In this document: piece by piece, positions 1 to 8,032 of the stretch | How the letters are laid out: each line of letters opens with the position of its first letter | Position numbering within the stretch: the first letter of the stretch is position 1 | Assembly (NCBI RefSeq): GCF_014904735.1 | Contig: NZ_JACZCR010000021.1 | Span: 1 to 64,000, forward strand | Direction of reading: 5' to 3' | Origin: Microbulbifer hainanensis | GTDB taxonomy: Bacteria > Pseudomonadota > Gammaproteobacteria > Pseudomonadales > Cellvibrionaceae | DNA: 64,000 nt | Made by a program: the position numbers and the translations under genes | The notes under the pieces: model-generated | Seen by the model: the letters and a program-made list of their open reading frames with translations, nothing else | Database searches by the model: none | Told to the model about the DNA's origin: nothing

Positions 1-17
1 TCTGCCGGGAGTCCGTC

Positions 18-479
18 ATGTCTCTGCGTCACCTGCTGTTTTTGTTCCTCGCCTGCGTTGCTGTAAGCGCTGGAGCGGTGGATATGAGCGTATACCCGAC
101 GACCGTGGACGGTCGCGAGAGACATGTCATCGCTCTGCCGAAGGTGGTCGATGAAAGCCGCTTTATGGTCGAACTGGTGCCGGGCAAGACCGAGCTGGCG
201 GACTGCAATCTGCGCAGTTATCGCGCCGCCCTCGAGCGCCGTACCCTGGCCGGCTGGGGTTATCCGTTTTACGTGCTGGCGGAACCCGAACCCGGCCCGA
301 AAACCAACAAAGCCTGCCCTGAAGGCAGCCAGACGCGCCGCTTTGTCCGCGTGCGCGGTGATGGTCTGCTTGTGCCTTATAACAGCCACCTGCCGCTGGT
401 GGTCTACCTGCCCCGCGACGTGCAACTCAAATACCGTATCTGGCGCGCCGACAAAACACTGTCTGAGGCCGATCGCTGA
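18..479 (+). CDS. eco: Ecotin, periplasmic serine protease inhibitor
   Basis: Product of 153 residues with a cleavable signal peptide (about residues 1-20, ending SAGA). Ecotin is a dimeric periplasmic inhibitor of trypsin-fold serine proteases. Several ecotin landmarks are visible: DCNL with Cys63, the GWGYPFYV segment (79-86), ACPEG with Cys100 (the partner of the family disulfide), YNSHLPLVVY and the C-terminal YRIWRADK. Length matches the E. coli protein (162 aa). By alignment to the E. coli reactive loop (STMM before ACPDG), the P1 residue here is Lys98 in KTNKAC rather than Met. That should favour trypsin-like targets, which is inference. Start ATG at 18; the next gene is about 370 bases away. 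Confidence 0.93.
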   Translation: MSLRHLLFLFLACVAVSAGAVDMSVYPTTVDGRERHVIALPKVVDESRFMVELVPGKTELADCNLRSYRAALERRTLAGWGYPFYVLAEPEPGPKTNKACPEGSQTRRFVRVRGDGLLVPYNSHLPLVVYLPRDVQLKYRIWRADKTLSEADR

Positions 480-851
480 CCGGACTGCCGGGCTGATTCC
501 CGTAGCGCTGCTTCGTCCGCCGGCGCCCCTATCAACTTTTTGGCGGCTGAATAAATATTTTTGACGCTTACGCTGCCATGGTGGGTTTTTGCGTCTAGCC
601 TTTGTTGAGAAGGACGTGAAAAACGCGCTACGCGCAATTTTTCATACCGGCGCACTGTGGTGATGTCCGCGCGCCGGACAGGAAAACCGGTGGCGGGCCA
701 CCTGCCACCAGCCGCAGTCACCAGCAGTAGTGGAATCCGCATGAAGTTTTTGCGTCGCCAGCCGTCCCCCCAGAAAACTCCGTCCTCCGCCGTCCAGACC
801 ACAGAGAAGTCCCACCCTTCTCCTGGCGTCGGCCGATCGGTCCTCTGGCCC
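480..851. other. Intergenic region without a recognised gene
   Basis: 372 bases between ecotin and the first secreted paralogue. It is A/T-richer around 536-565 and could hold the promoter of the following gene. I see no hairpin with a U tract, no tRNA and no convincing small ORF. An in-frame extension of the downstream gene back to about 657 exists, but its translation is low-complexity and lacks a signal peptide, so I leave it out of the gene. Confidence 0.5.
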
Positions 852-1292
852 ATGTGCCAGGCCTATGTGGTTATTTTCGTGCTGTTTTTACTGTTACCGC
901 TGGCTGCCGCCGCCGAATCCGGACAGCGGCAATGGGCCGGAAACTGGCTCGTGGTCGGCGAGGGCGATGAACAGCTGGTGTGGCAATTGCAGGCCGACGG
1001 CACTGGTTTCGCCTATGGGTTTCAGCCCGACGGCCGACTGTCTCACGGTTTCGCCATCAGCTGGAAGCTGGAGGGAGATCGCGTGCAGGTGCGCACGGGT
1101 GCCTCGGTGCGTTGCAACGCGGGCGTTGTTAAGGTCGCCTTTACCGGTTGGAGTCCGGTCACCCTAAAATTTGCCGTAGTGGACGGCCGTCACTGGTTGC
1201 AGGATGGTGGTGCACTGCTGAGTTTCCAGCGACGCCTGGCGAGCTGGACGACTCCGCGGGCGGGCAGCGAATGCCCGGCTATCAAGAGTTGA
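852..1292 (+). CDS. Secreted protein of unknown function, tandem paralogue A
   Basis: Product of 146 residues. The ATG at 852 is chosen because it gives a clean signal peptide (hydrophobic VVIFVLFLLLPLAAAA, then the mature start ESGQRQW); an earlier in-frame start adds about 65 polar residues with no export signal. The mature part carries WAGNWLVVGEG, VWQLQADGTGFAYGF and a WKLEGDRV segment. The same pattern (W-x-GNWL, VW-x-L-x-ADGTG-x-x-Y) recurs in the next gene, so the two are paralogues. The ADGTG/W-x-L pattern recalls lipocalin-like or Avidin-like small beta-barrels, but I do not recognise a named family. Two Cys residues (in VRCNAG and SECPA) could form a disulfide in the periplasm. Function unknown. 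Confidence 0.7.
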   Translation: MCQAYVVIFVLFLLLPLAAAAESGQRQWAGNWLVVGEGDEQLVWQLQADGTGFAYGFQPDGRLSHGFAISWKLEGDRVQVRTGASVRCNAGVVKVAFTGWSPVTLKFAVVDGRHWLQDGGALLSFQRRLASWTTPRAGSECPAIKS

Positions 1293-1299
1293 AGAGCGC

Positions 1300-1320
1300 G
1301 CGCCGGCTGTCCACCGGCGC
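1300..1320. other. Hairpin between the two paralogues
   Basis: Perfect 7-bp inverted repeat GCGCCGG/CCGGCGC with a 7-base loop, just after the stop of paralogue A. No U tract follows, so it is not a standard intrinsic terminator; it may stabilise the 3' end of the upstream message. Confidence 0.4.
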
Positions 1321-1384
1321 CAGTTCGGCACAAATATAAGGACAACCCTTTCAGGGAAGAGTAAAGCGGATTTGGAGTAAAGCT

Positions 1385-2107
1385 GTGATACAGCGACGCT
1401 TTATTCTCGCGCTGATTATTTTCTTCGCCGGCGGCACTGCGGTGGCCGCCGACAGTGGCAATGATGAGGATGAGGGCTGGGAGGCACAATCCCGTTTCGA
1501 GGCATCCCAGTGGGTCGGAAACTGGCTGATCTCCCGCGATGGCGAGGCGCGCCATGTGTGGAGTCTGAAGGCCGACGGTACCGGCCGCTCCTACGCTTTT
1601 ATCCGGCATCATGGCAAATTGCGCTTCGCGTTCGGTTACGACATTCACTGGTATTTCGACCCCTTCACCCAGATGGCCAACATCAAAACCGAGCGGCGCA
1701 TCGTCTGTCGCAACGGCCGTGTGTATCCGTATTTCCTGACACTGAAATCCTACGAAAGCGACTACGCAGTGAAGGGCAAGTTTGCCTGGCAGACCACCTG
1801 GACCGAGGCCAGTATCGGTCAGAACTATCTGCACAAATCCCTGGTGGTGTTCGTCGCGCCGCTGTCCGCCTGGCACAATCCGGCCAAGGATGCGCCCTGT
1901 CCCGAGTTTCCGCAGATGAGTCTGGAAAAAGACATTGACGTGGCGCTGGACCGCTGGGACCGGGAAGCCCGCCGGGAAGCGGAAGCGGCCGCCGTGGACA
2001 CGACGCCGGTGGAGGGCGAGCCCGAGTTTGACGGCGAGGATTTTGGTGAGACTAAAACGGCGGCGCCCGATCGCGGTGCGCGTCCGGGCGAAAAGTCCGC
2101 CCGTTGA
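1385..2107 (+). CDS. Secreted protein of unknown function, tandem paralogue B
   Basis: Product of 240 residues from a GTG at 1385, with a purine-rich ribosome site (GGAGTAA) 6-10 bases upstream. Signal peptide in residues 1-22 (FILALIIFFAGGTAVAA). The mature N-terminus is acidic (DSGNDEDEGWE). The core repeats the motifs of the preceding protein: WVGNWLISRDGEARHVWSL, KADGTGRSYAF, then a Tyr/Trp-rich domain and Cys residues near CRNGR and APCPEF. The C-terminal 50 residues are charged and probably disordered (EAAAVDTTPVEGEPEFDGED). Compared with paralogue A it is longer at the C-terminus. Role unknown; probably periplasmic. Confidence 0.7.
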   Translation: MIQRRFILALIIFFAGGTAVAADSGNDEDEGWEAQSRFEASQWVGNWLISRDGEARHVWSLKADGTGRSYAFIRHHGKLRFAFGYDIHWYFDPFTQMANIKTERRIVCRNGRVYPYFLTLKSYESDYAVKGKFAWQTTWTEASIGQNYLHKSLVVFVAPLSAWHNPAKDAPCPEFPQMSLEKDIDVALDRWDREARREAEAAAVDTTPVEGEPEFDGEDFGETKTAAPDRGARPGEKSAR

Positions 2108-2195
2108 AGGCGGCAGTGCCATTTGCGCTAAGGCGTCGCCTGCGCAACTATAGGCACGGCCCCCTGACAAAAATTAAATTTCGAAGAAGTTGCCT

Positions 2196-2606
2196 ATGAA
2201 TGCAGAAGTGCGCCTGGAAAAACTGCTGCAAAATATCGCCCCACATCTGCACGGCGAGGTGTACGTATTCTGCGCGCTGCAGAGTGAGCAGCTGCAGGCG
2301 CTGGTGGAAGAATGTCTGTGCGTTTTCCGCGAACGCGAAGGCATCAGCGCGATATTGCCGCGCGCCGTGGCTGAGCGCGAGGGCCTGGAGGCGAGCAGGG
2401 GTTTCTGCCAGATCAGCCTGCAGGTCTATTCCAGTCTCGACGCCGTGGGTCTCACCGCCGCGGTCTGTGGCGAGCTGGCGGCGGCGGGCATCAGTGCCAA
2501 CATGGTAGCCGCACTGCGCCACGATCATGTGTTTGTGCCCGAGCAGGACGCGCAGCGCGCTCTGCAGTTGCTGCGCGGCATCAGCAACCGGGCCCAGTAC
2601 AGTTAA
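2196..2606 (+). CDS. ACT-domain protein (COG3602-like)
   Basis: Product of 136 residues. ATG at 2196 follows a GAAGAAG ribosome site by 6 bases; a TTG two codons earlier is a worse start. Composition and pattern fit the small stand-alone ACT-type proteins: an N-terminal helix (VRLEKLLQNIAPHLHGEVYVFCAL), then CQISLQVYSSLDAVGLTAAVCGELAAAGISANMVAAL with a predicted beta-alpha-beta run, and a final VPEQDAQRALQLLRG helix. ACT domains bind small ligands, usually amino acids, but the ligand here cannot be told. The next gene starts 20 bases after the stop, so they are probably co-transcribed. Confidence 0.72.
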   Translation: MNAEVRLEKLLQNIAPHLHGEVYVFCALQSEQLQALVEECLCVFREREGISAILPRAVAEREGLEASRGFCQISLQVYSSLDAVGLTAAVCGELAAAGISANMVAALRHDHVFVPEQDAQRALQLLRGISNRAQYS

Positions 2607-2626
2607 CCGGATCCGGCAGCGCGGCC

Positions 2627-3373
2627 ATGCAGATCGATTATCCCCTGCCGCAACCGCACGGCCAGATATGTCGACTGTTGCCGGACTTTTTCGCCGTACC
2701 GGGTACCGTGCGACTCGCGCCGGCGACCGTAATCAATCGCAACATGGCCATCGTGCGCAGCGGGGAAGACCTGATCCTGGTCAATCCGGTGCGCCTGCGC
2801 CGGACCCAGGAAGAGCAGTTGCAGGACCTGGGTAATATCCGCCACGCGGTGCGGCTCGGCTATCACCACGGCTGCGATGATCTCTACTACCGCGACAAAT
2901 ACAATCTCACTTTCTGGCGCCAGCCGAACTCAGACCTCTATCCGGCGCCGGCCCCGGACCAGGTGTTGTGTGACGGTGGCGAGTGTCCGGTGCCCGGTGG
3001 TCAATTTATCGAGTTTCGCAGCGCGCAGTTTCCCGAAGCCGTGTTGTGGGTGCCACAAAATGGCGGCCTGCTGCTGGCCTGCGACGCCCTGCAGTACTGG
3101 CAGTCGTGGCGGGGCTGTACCTGGTGCGGGCGCAACCTGCTGCGGCTGTCGGGTTTCCGCCGTGGCATGCAGGTAGCGCCGACGTGGCGACTGCAGATGA
3201 CGCCGGAAGGTTGTGATCCCGCGCATTGGCTACAGGAAGATTTCGAGCGCTTGCTGCATTTGCCCGTCTGCCACTTCATGGCGGCCCACGGCGAATTCTG
3301 TGCGGATACCGCCGGCGAAAAAATTGTTGCGGCCGTGTGCCGTGCCTTCCCGGATATTCGCCGCGCAGCCTGA
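2627..3373 (+). CDS. Degenerate metallo-beta-lactamase-fold-like protein
   Basis: Product of 248 residues, no signal peptide. The order of segments resembles an MBL-fold domain: VINRNMAIVRSGEDLILVNPV (strand, then the position of a substrate-pocket loop), IRHAVRLGYHHGCDDLYYRD where active enzymes have HxHxDH, LLLACDALQYW where they have a GD motif, and HFMAAHGEFC near the end. The metal ligands are largely replaced (HHGCDD instead of HxHxDH), so metal-dependent catalysis looks lost. A DUF4336-like relative is possible. Two Cys pairs occur (CDGGEC, CTWC). Function unknown; assignment rests on pattern only. Confidence 0.5.
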   Translation: MQIDYPLPQPHGQICRLLPDFFAVPGTVRLAPATVINRNMAIVRSGEDLILVNPVRLRRTQEEQLQDLGNIRHAVRLGYHHGCDDLYYRDKYNLTFWRQPNSDLYPAPAPDQVLCDGGECPVPGGQFIEFRSAQFPEAVLWVPQNGGLLLACDALQYWQSWRGCTWCGRNLLRLSGFRRGMQVAPTWRLQMTPEGCDPAHWLQEDFERLLHLPVCHFMAAHGEFCADTAGEKIVAAVCRAFPDIRRAA

Positions 3374-3451
3374 AAGAGGATACGCGGGCGTCTGTGCGCC
3401 GTTGTTTGGTATCTTTAGCGGGCAACGATAAGAAAAACGTGGAGTTCTGCG

Positions 3452-4798
3452 GTGCATTCTCTTTCCCTGCCGATCAGATTGGCGGTCATTGTCGCCTGGC
3501 TGCTGCTCGCCCAGTTACTGGCCCACGCACTGGTGGGCGAAGGGCCCGAGCGTCTCGGCCTGTTTATCCTGCTCGCGGCCGCGGGCCTGTGGATGAGCGC
3601 TATCATTCCGCTGCCGGTTACCGCGTTACTGGTGCCGGCGGCGGCCTATTTCAGCAACCTGATGCCGGCAAAAGAGGCACTGGCTCCCTTCGCCAACACG
3701 ATCATTTTCCTGTTCATGGGGGGGTTCACCCTGGCCGCGGTCCTGCATGTCCACGGTATCGACCGCCGCCTGGCGGCGCGGGTACTGCGGCTCGGGCGCG
3801 GCCACCTGTGGCCGACAGTGATCGGTTTCCTCGCCACGGTTTCCTTCCTGTCCATGTGGATGAGTAACACCGCCACTACGGCCATGATGTTGCCGATCGC
3901 GCTGTCACTGGTGGACGATGAACACCCGCGTACCCGCGCCTTTGTTGTGCTCGGTACTGCCTACGCCGCCAATATCGGCGGGCTTGCCACCATCGTCGGC
4001 AGCCCCCCCAATGCCATTGCCGCGCGCACTCTGAACCTGGATTTTGTCACCTGGCTGAAGGTGGGCCTGCCAGTGACCCTGGCCCTGTTCCCGCTGGTGC
4101 TGGCGGCGCTGTGGCTGGTAATGCGCCCCGACCGCGAGCGCGCGGTCATCGGCAAAGTAGAGTTGCAGGCGCGCGAATGGCATGCGGGCGCACTGGGCGC
4201 AGCGTTGTTGTTTGCCGGTGCCGTTTTTGCCTGGAGTTTTTCCGCAGTGATCACCCGCTGGCTGGGGCTCGGTAAGAGTTTCGACGCGATAGTGGGGCTC
4301 ACCATCACCGCTGTTGCCCCGCTGTTTGGCCTGATCAGTTGGGAGCGGCTGCAGGCCGAGATCAACTGGGGCATCCTCTTGCTGTTCGGCGGCGGCCTGT
4401 GCCTGTCGGCGATACTGCAGCAGACCGGCACCTCGGTGTGGCTGGCACAGTCAATTCTGAGTGGACTCGATGGGGCACCGGGCTGGCTGCTGATCATCGC
4501 CTGTATCACGCTGATGATCTTTCTCACTGAGCTTGCTTCCAATACCGGCAGTGCCGCCATCCTGGTGCCGGTGATATACGCGCTGGCGCAGCAGTTTGAC
4601 CCGGCGATCAGCTACGCGCTGGTTTTCGGTGTCGGCCTCGCGGCCACCTGCGCCTTCATGCTGCCGGTGGCCACGCCGCCCAATGCACTCGCTTTCGGCA
4701 CCGGTGCAGTCCTCCAGAGCCAGATGTTGCGCGCCGGCCTGATTCTGAATCTGGCCGCCATTCCGCTGTTGTGGATCATGGTAAGCTTGCTCGCTTAA
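3452..4798 (+). CDS. DASS-family divalent anion:Na+ symporter
   Basis: 448-residue inner-membrane transporter of the SLC13/DASS family, which imports dicarboxylates, sulfate or similar anions with Na+. The two signature motifs are present: SNTATT (residues 138-143) in the first half and SNTGSA in ELASNTGSAAILVPV in the second half. These form the substrate and sodium sites in characterised members. About 12 hydrophobic segments; the second half repeats the layout of the first (FLFMGGFTLA versus LLFGGGLCLS). Also present are ATPPNALAFGTG and GSPPNAIAART loops. GTG start at 3452 with GGAG about 8 bases upstream. Substrate cannot be read from sequence. Probably a single-gene unit. Confidence 0.9.
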   Translation: MHSLSLPIRLAVIVAWLLLAQLLAHALVGEGPERLGLFILLAAAGLWMSAIIPLPVTALLVPAAAYFSNLMPAKEALAPFANTIIFLFMGGFTLAAVLHVHGIDRRLAARVLRLGRGHLWPTVIGFLATVSFLSMWMSNTATTAMMLPIALSLVDDEHPRTRAFVVLGTAYAANIGGLATIVGSPPNAIAARTLNLDFVTWLKVGLPVTLALFPLVLAALWLVMRPDRERAVIGKVELQAREWHAGALGAALLFAGAVFAWSFSAVITRWLGLGKSFDAIVGLTITAVAPLFGLISWERLQAEINWGILLLFGGGLCLSAILQQTGTSVWLAQSILSGLDGAPGWLLIIACITLMIFLTELASNTGSAAILVPVIYALAQQFDPAISYALVFGVGLAATCAFMLPVATPPNALAFGTGAVLQSQMLRAGLILNLAAIPLLWIMVSLLA

Positions 4799-4917
4799 AG
4801 GCCGTTAACGCGACTGCGCGCCGGGCGCTAACGTTCGCTGCGTTGATTGCGGTGTTTTTCACAATGGGTGAATCGCTCCGGCCTGCTGGCTACAACGCAA
4901 ACTAGAACGACGTACTG

Positions 4918-6546
4918 ATGAAAATAAAAACCCTGCTCGGCGCCCTGATGGCGGGCGCCCTGGTGGCCTGTGCCACGACTTCCTTTGCGCCGATTCCCAG
5001 TGCCAACAGCGAGAATATGCGCGCGACGGTGGAATATCTCGCTGCGGACGAGTTGGCCGGGCGCGAAACCGGCAGTGAAACCTATCGCCAGGCGGCCGAG
5101 TATGTCGCACAGCAGTTCCAGGCGCTGGGCCTGCAGCCGGTCGGTGACGGCGGCTATCTGCAGGAAGTGCCGTTCCGCCGGGCCAGCTGGAACGGCCGCG
5201 AGCCGACGCTGGTATTGCAGGGCAGCGACGGCGACATCAGCTTTAAATTCGGCGAGGACTTTATCGCCTCGCCGCCGACCATCAGCGAAGACACGGCAAC
5301 CACCGCCGGCCTGGTGTTTGTCGGTTACGGCATCGATGCACCGGACTTCGGCATTGATGACTACGCCAAGCTGGATGTGCGCGGCAAAGTGGTCGTGATC
5401 CTGAGCGGCCGTCCGCAGCGCCTGCCCAGCGAAGTGGGTGCCCACTACTCATCCAGCCGCACCAAGCGCGAGACCGCTGCGCGCCACGGCGCCGTGGGCT
5501 ACATCCTGCTGAATACGCCCGAGCGGGAAAAGCGCCGGACCTTCAAGCGCTCGCTGGAACACCTGCACGACGACAATTTCGACTGGGTCGCCGCCGACGG
5601 TATTCCCGGCGCTGCAATTCCCGGTCTGCACCCGGGCGTGATGCTCGATATGCCCGCCGGGCGCCAGCTGTTCATGGGCGCCAAGCGCAGCCTGGATACC
5701 ATCTTTACCGAGATGGAAAATGGCCTGATCCCGCAGGGGTTTGCCCTCCCGTACCGGGTCGCCATGACCAGTGGCTCGGTGCACAAGAACATCACCAGCC
5801 CCAATGTGGTGGCGGTATTGCCGGGCAGCGATCCGAAGCTGAAAAATGAATACGTGGTGTTGTCCGCGCACCTCGACCATATCGGCGTGACGGAAGGCGA
5901 GGGCGACCAGATCAATAACGGCGCCCAGGACAATGCCGCGGGTATTGCCGTGATGCTGGAAACCGCGCGCCTGTTCCGGGAGTCCGGCCGCGCGCCGCGC
6001 CGCTCACTGCTGTTCGTCGCCGTCACCGGCGAGGAAAAAGGCCTGCTGGGCTCCGACTACTTCGCCCAGCACCCGCCGGTGCCGCCGCAATCCATGGTGG
6101 CGGATATCAACCTGGATATGCCGATGCTGCTGTACCCGTTCAAGGACATCATCGCCTTCGGCGCCAACCACTCGACGCTTGGCAAGACTGCCGCCCGCGC
6201 GGCAAAGCGCACCGGCCTGAAACTGAGCCCGGACCCGATGCCGGAAGAGGTGATCTTTGTGCGCAGTGATCACTACAACTTCGTGCGTCAGGGCATCCCG
6301 TCTATCTACCTGATCACCGGCCGCGAGGCCGTGGATCCGGCGATCGATGGCACTGCGATGCAGAACCGGTTTTTGCGCGAACGCTACCACCGCCCCTCCG
6401 ACGAGGCGGACGCACAGGTGAATTACGAGGCGGCCAAGCAGTTTACCGAAGTGAACTATGCTATTGCCCGCGACGTGGCCGATGCTGACCGCAAACCCCG
6501 CTGGTACAAGGGGGATTTCTTCGGTGACCTTTTTGGCCGGCGGTAG
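4918..6546 (+). CDS. Exported M28-family zinc aminopeptidase (probable lipoprotein)
   Basis: 542 residues. N-terminus has a lipobox LVAC with Cys18, so it is probably lipid-anchored after export. A PA-type insert lies roughly at 90-290 (GLVFVGYGID, YAKLDVRGKVVVILSG, GAVGYILLNT). The M28 catalytic domain follows. Predicted zinc ligands are His318 (SAHLDH), Asp338 (GAQDN), Glu373 (TGEEKG), Asp400 (NLDMP) and His491 (RYHRPSDE), with Glu372 as the general base by analogy to Vibrio aminopeptidase. All expected ligands are intact. Likely releases N-terminal amino acids from peptides outside the cytoplasm. It faces the phosphopantetheinyl transferase gene, with 31 bases between their stops. Confidence 0.9.
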   Translation: MKIKTLLGALMAGALVACATTSFAPIPSANSENMRATVEYLAADELAGRETGSETYRQAAEYVAQQFQALGLQPVGDGGYLQEVPFRRASWNGREPTLVLQGSDGDISFKFGEDFIASPPTISEDTATTAGLVFVGYGIDAPDFGIDDYAKLDVRGKVVVILSGRPQRLPSEVGAHYSSSRTKRETAARHGAVGYILLNTPEREKRRTFKRSLEHLHDDNFDWVAADGIPGAAIPGLHPGVMLDMPAGRQLFMGAKRSLDTIFTEMENGLIPQGFALPYRVAMTSGSVHKNITSPNVVAVLPGSDPKLKNEYVVLSAHLDHIGVTEGEGDQINNGAQDNAAGIAVMLETARLFRESGRAPRRSLLFVAVTGEEKGLLGSDYFAQHPPVPPQSMVADINLDMPMLLYPFKDIIAFGANHSTLGKTAARAAKRTGLKLSPDPMPEEVIFVRSDHYNFVRQGIPSIYLITGREAVDPAIDGTAMQNRFLRERYHRPSDEADAQVNYEAAKQFTEVNYAIARDVADADRKPRWYKGDFFGDLFGRR

Positions 6547-6577
6547 GTATCGTGGTGGCCGGCAGCGCAGCGACCGG

Positions 6578-7216
6578 TCACCAGAGCGCTTCCAGCGTTA
6601 TCGATTGGGGAGGGCTTTTCCGGCAGTTCATCAGCCGATAGTGGCAAGTTGGAGCCTCCAGAATTCTGTCTGCAGAGACCAGAGTCACGAGTAAATCGTC
6701 GGTCAGAACGCCCCACCAGCCACCGTGTTCGATCAACGCGCTTGAGGTAAGACCGACTCCGCGTATTGGCAAGGCGCGATTGAGCAGCTTGCCCAGTTCG
6801 ATACCGGTACACTTTGTTTGCGCCTCTTTGCAGCTCCAGATCAATGCAAATTCTCGCTGTGCCTGTTCCGGTGGCAGTCGTTTTAAGTAGTCGGCTTCGG
6901 CTTTGGCGAAATAAGCATCTGCGATGGCGCACCAGTCCCGCCGGCGAACAACCTGTTCGCAATCGATACCCACGGCACAGTCTGCAAATGCGACCGCGAG
7001 ATACCGGCCGCTGTGGCTGATAGACACGAAGCAGAGGGTGCTGCCGTCGGGGGCCAGCGCGCGTACCGGTGCCTGGGCGTCGAGCTGGATATTTTTTGGT
7101 GCGAGCTGAAAGTATTCCGCCACACACTCCCGCAGCAACAGCCGGCCGGCCAAAAATTGATCGCGTCTCGCAGAATTGCGAATCCGCGCTAGACGTTTTT
7201 GCTCGCCATCGCCCAA
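6578..7216 (-). CDS. 4'-phosphopantetheinyl transferase, Sfp type
   Basis: 212 residues from a TTG at 7216. No ATG is available in frame near the expected start; GGAGAGAG lies about 12 bases upstream. Transfers the phosphopantetheine arm from coenzyme A to the serine of carrier proteins. Diagnostic motifs: SISHSG (65-70), GIDCE (83-87, with Asp85 and Glu87 as Mg ligands) and WSCKEAQTK (127-135). Sitting directly beside the aryl polyene cluster, it probably activates the two acyl carrier proteins encoded at 9551-10074. It could also serve the NRPS carrier domains at the far right of the window. Slightly short for the family (about 220-240 aa). Confidence 0.9.
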   Translation of the reverse strand: MGDGEQKRLARIRNSARRDQFLAGRLLLRECVAEYFQLAPKNIQLDAQAPVRALAPDGSTLCFVSISHSGRYLAVAFADCAVGIDCEQVVRRRDWCAIADAYFAKAEADYLKRLPPEQAQREFALIWSCKEAQTKCTGIELGKLLNRALPIRGVGLTSSALIEHGGWWGVLTDDLLVTLVSADRILEAPTCHYRLMNCRKSPPQSITLEALW

Positions 7217-7291
7217 GCAACGACGCGAGTGCTCTCTCCAGTTACCTTGCCAGCAACTGAAGTCTGACCAGATTGGATATAACAGGCGGGA

Positions 7292-7735
7292 TTACTCCAG
7301 GCTGACCACATCGCCCTTCAATGTGACGCCGGCTACCATTGTTCCGGCACCACATTCAAATTGGGTTTCGCTAGCGACCTCATTCTTCTTGTAATAGCTG
7401 CGGATATTAACCACCGCGTTCCCGCCCTCCCTGCGCGCGCGCTCTTGCAGGGCAATCAGCGCCGACAGAAACACCCAATTGCAGGCTTCAGTATCGCTTT
7501 TATTGAATGCATTGGTCTTGCGGTTCGCGGTAAAAGTACCCAGGTGTCGCAGCGCTTCGCCACCCGCTGCGCGACCGAATACAAACTGTACATCGCTTTC
7601 CAGTTTCGCCCGGGCATCCGCCGTGGCCAGGGCCCGTTGAATGGACAGCATATGACGCGTGTCTCGCGCCTCCGAAGGACTGGCGGCGATCAAAAAAACC
7701 GCAACCAGCAAAGCAAGGAATGATGTTTTGCGCAT
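7292..7735 (-). CDS. Small exported protein, often annotated 'excinuclease ATPase subunit'
   Basis: 147 residues; ATG at 7735 chosen because it opens a signal peptide (KTSFLALLVAVFLIAASPSEA) and has AGGGA about 8 bases upstream. A longer in-frame reading back to about 7960 has no export signal. The C-terminal half (ALIALQERARREGGNAVVNI, then FECGAGTMVAGVTLKGDVV) resembles the YbjQ/DUF74 pattern, in which a helix precedes G-x-NAVV. Two Cys residues (EACNW, FECGAG) may pair. Proteins of this kind recur next to aryl polyene clusters and carry a misleading 'excinuclease' name; nothing here suggests DNA repair. Role unknown. Confidence 0.62.
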   Translation of the reverse strand: MRKTSFLALLVAVFLIAASPSEARDTRHMLSIQRALATADARAKLESDVQFVFGRAAGGEALRHLGTFTANRKTNAFNKSDTEACNWVFLSALIALQERARREGGNAVVNIRSYYKKNEVASETQFECGAGTMVAGVTLKGDVVSLE

Positions 7736-8032
7736 TTGGCGAATCCCTGTCTCATTGCCGAAAGCATCCGTACGGACGAGTGTCGCCTGAATGATACGCA
7801 AGCGGGGCACGCGGAAAAAGCGCAGTAAACGGTCAGCGTGTGTGCCAGTTCCTCGACGGGCGGGCGAGAAGGTCTGTGCTGCTGGCGGAAATTGCACAGT
7901 TTGTGTACCATTTCCGCCTTTGTCGCCGGCCGGCTGGGAGCCCGAAATGGCCGATTTCACTGAGAGCCATGGGTGGTCGCTGGCGAATTCTTGTTTTTCT
8001 TTGGGGGTGTGGGCCGGGTCCCATGATCATCG
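7736..8032. promoter_or_regulatory. Divergent intergenic region upstream of the aryl polyene operon
   Basis: About 300 bases between two divergent genes; it must hold the promoter for the long rightward ape operon and the one for the small leftward gene. I could not find a convincing -35/-10 pair or a clear operator, so the promoter position is by location only. Confidence 0.45.

Noticed and set aside
7292..7735. Excinuclease ATPase subunit (UvrA part)
   Set aside because: Only 147 residues with a signal peptide and no Walker motifs; the name is a database artefact in this family.
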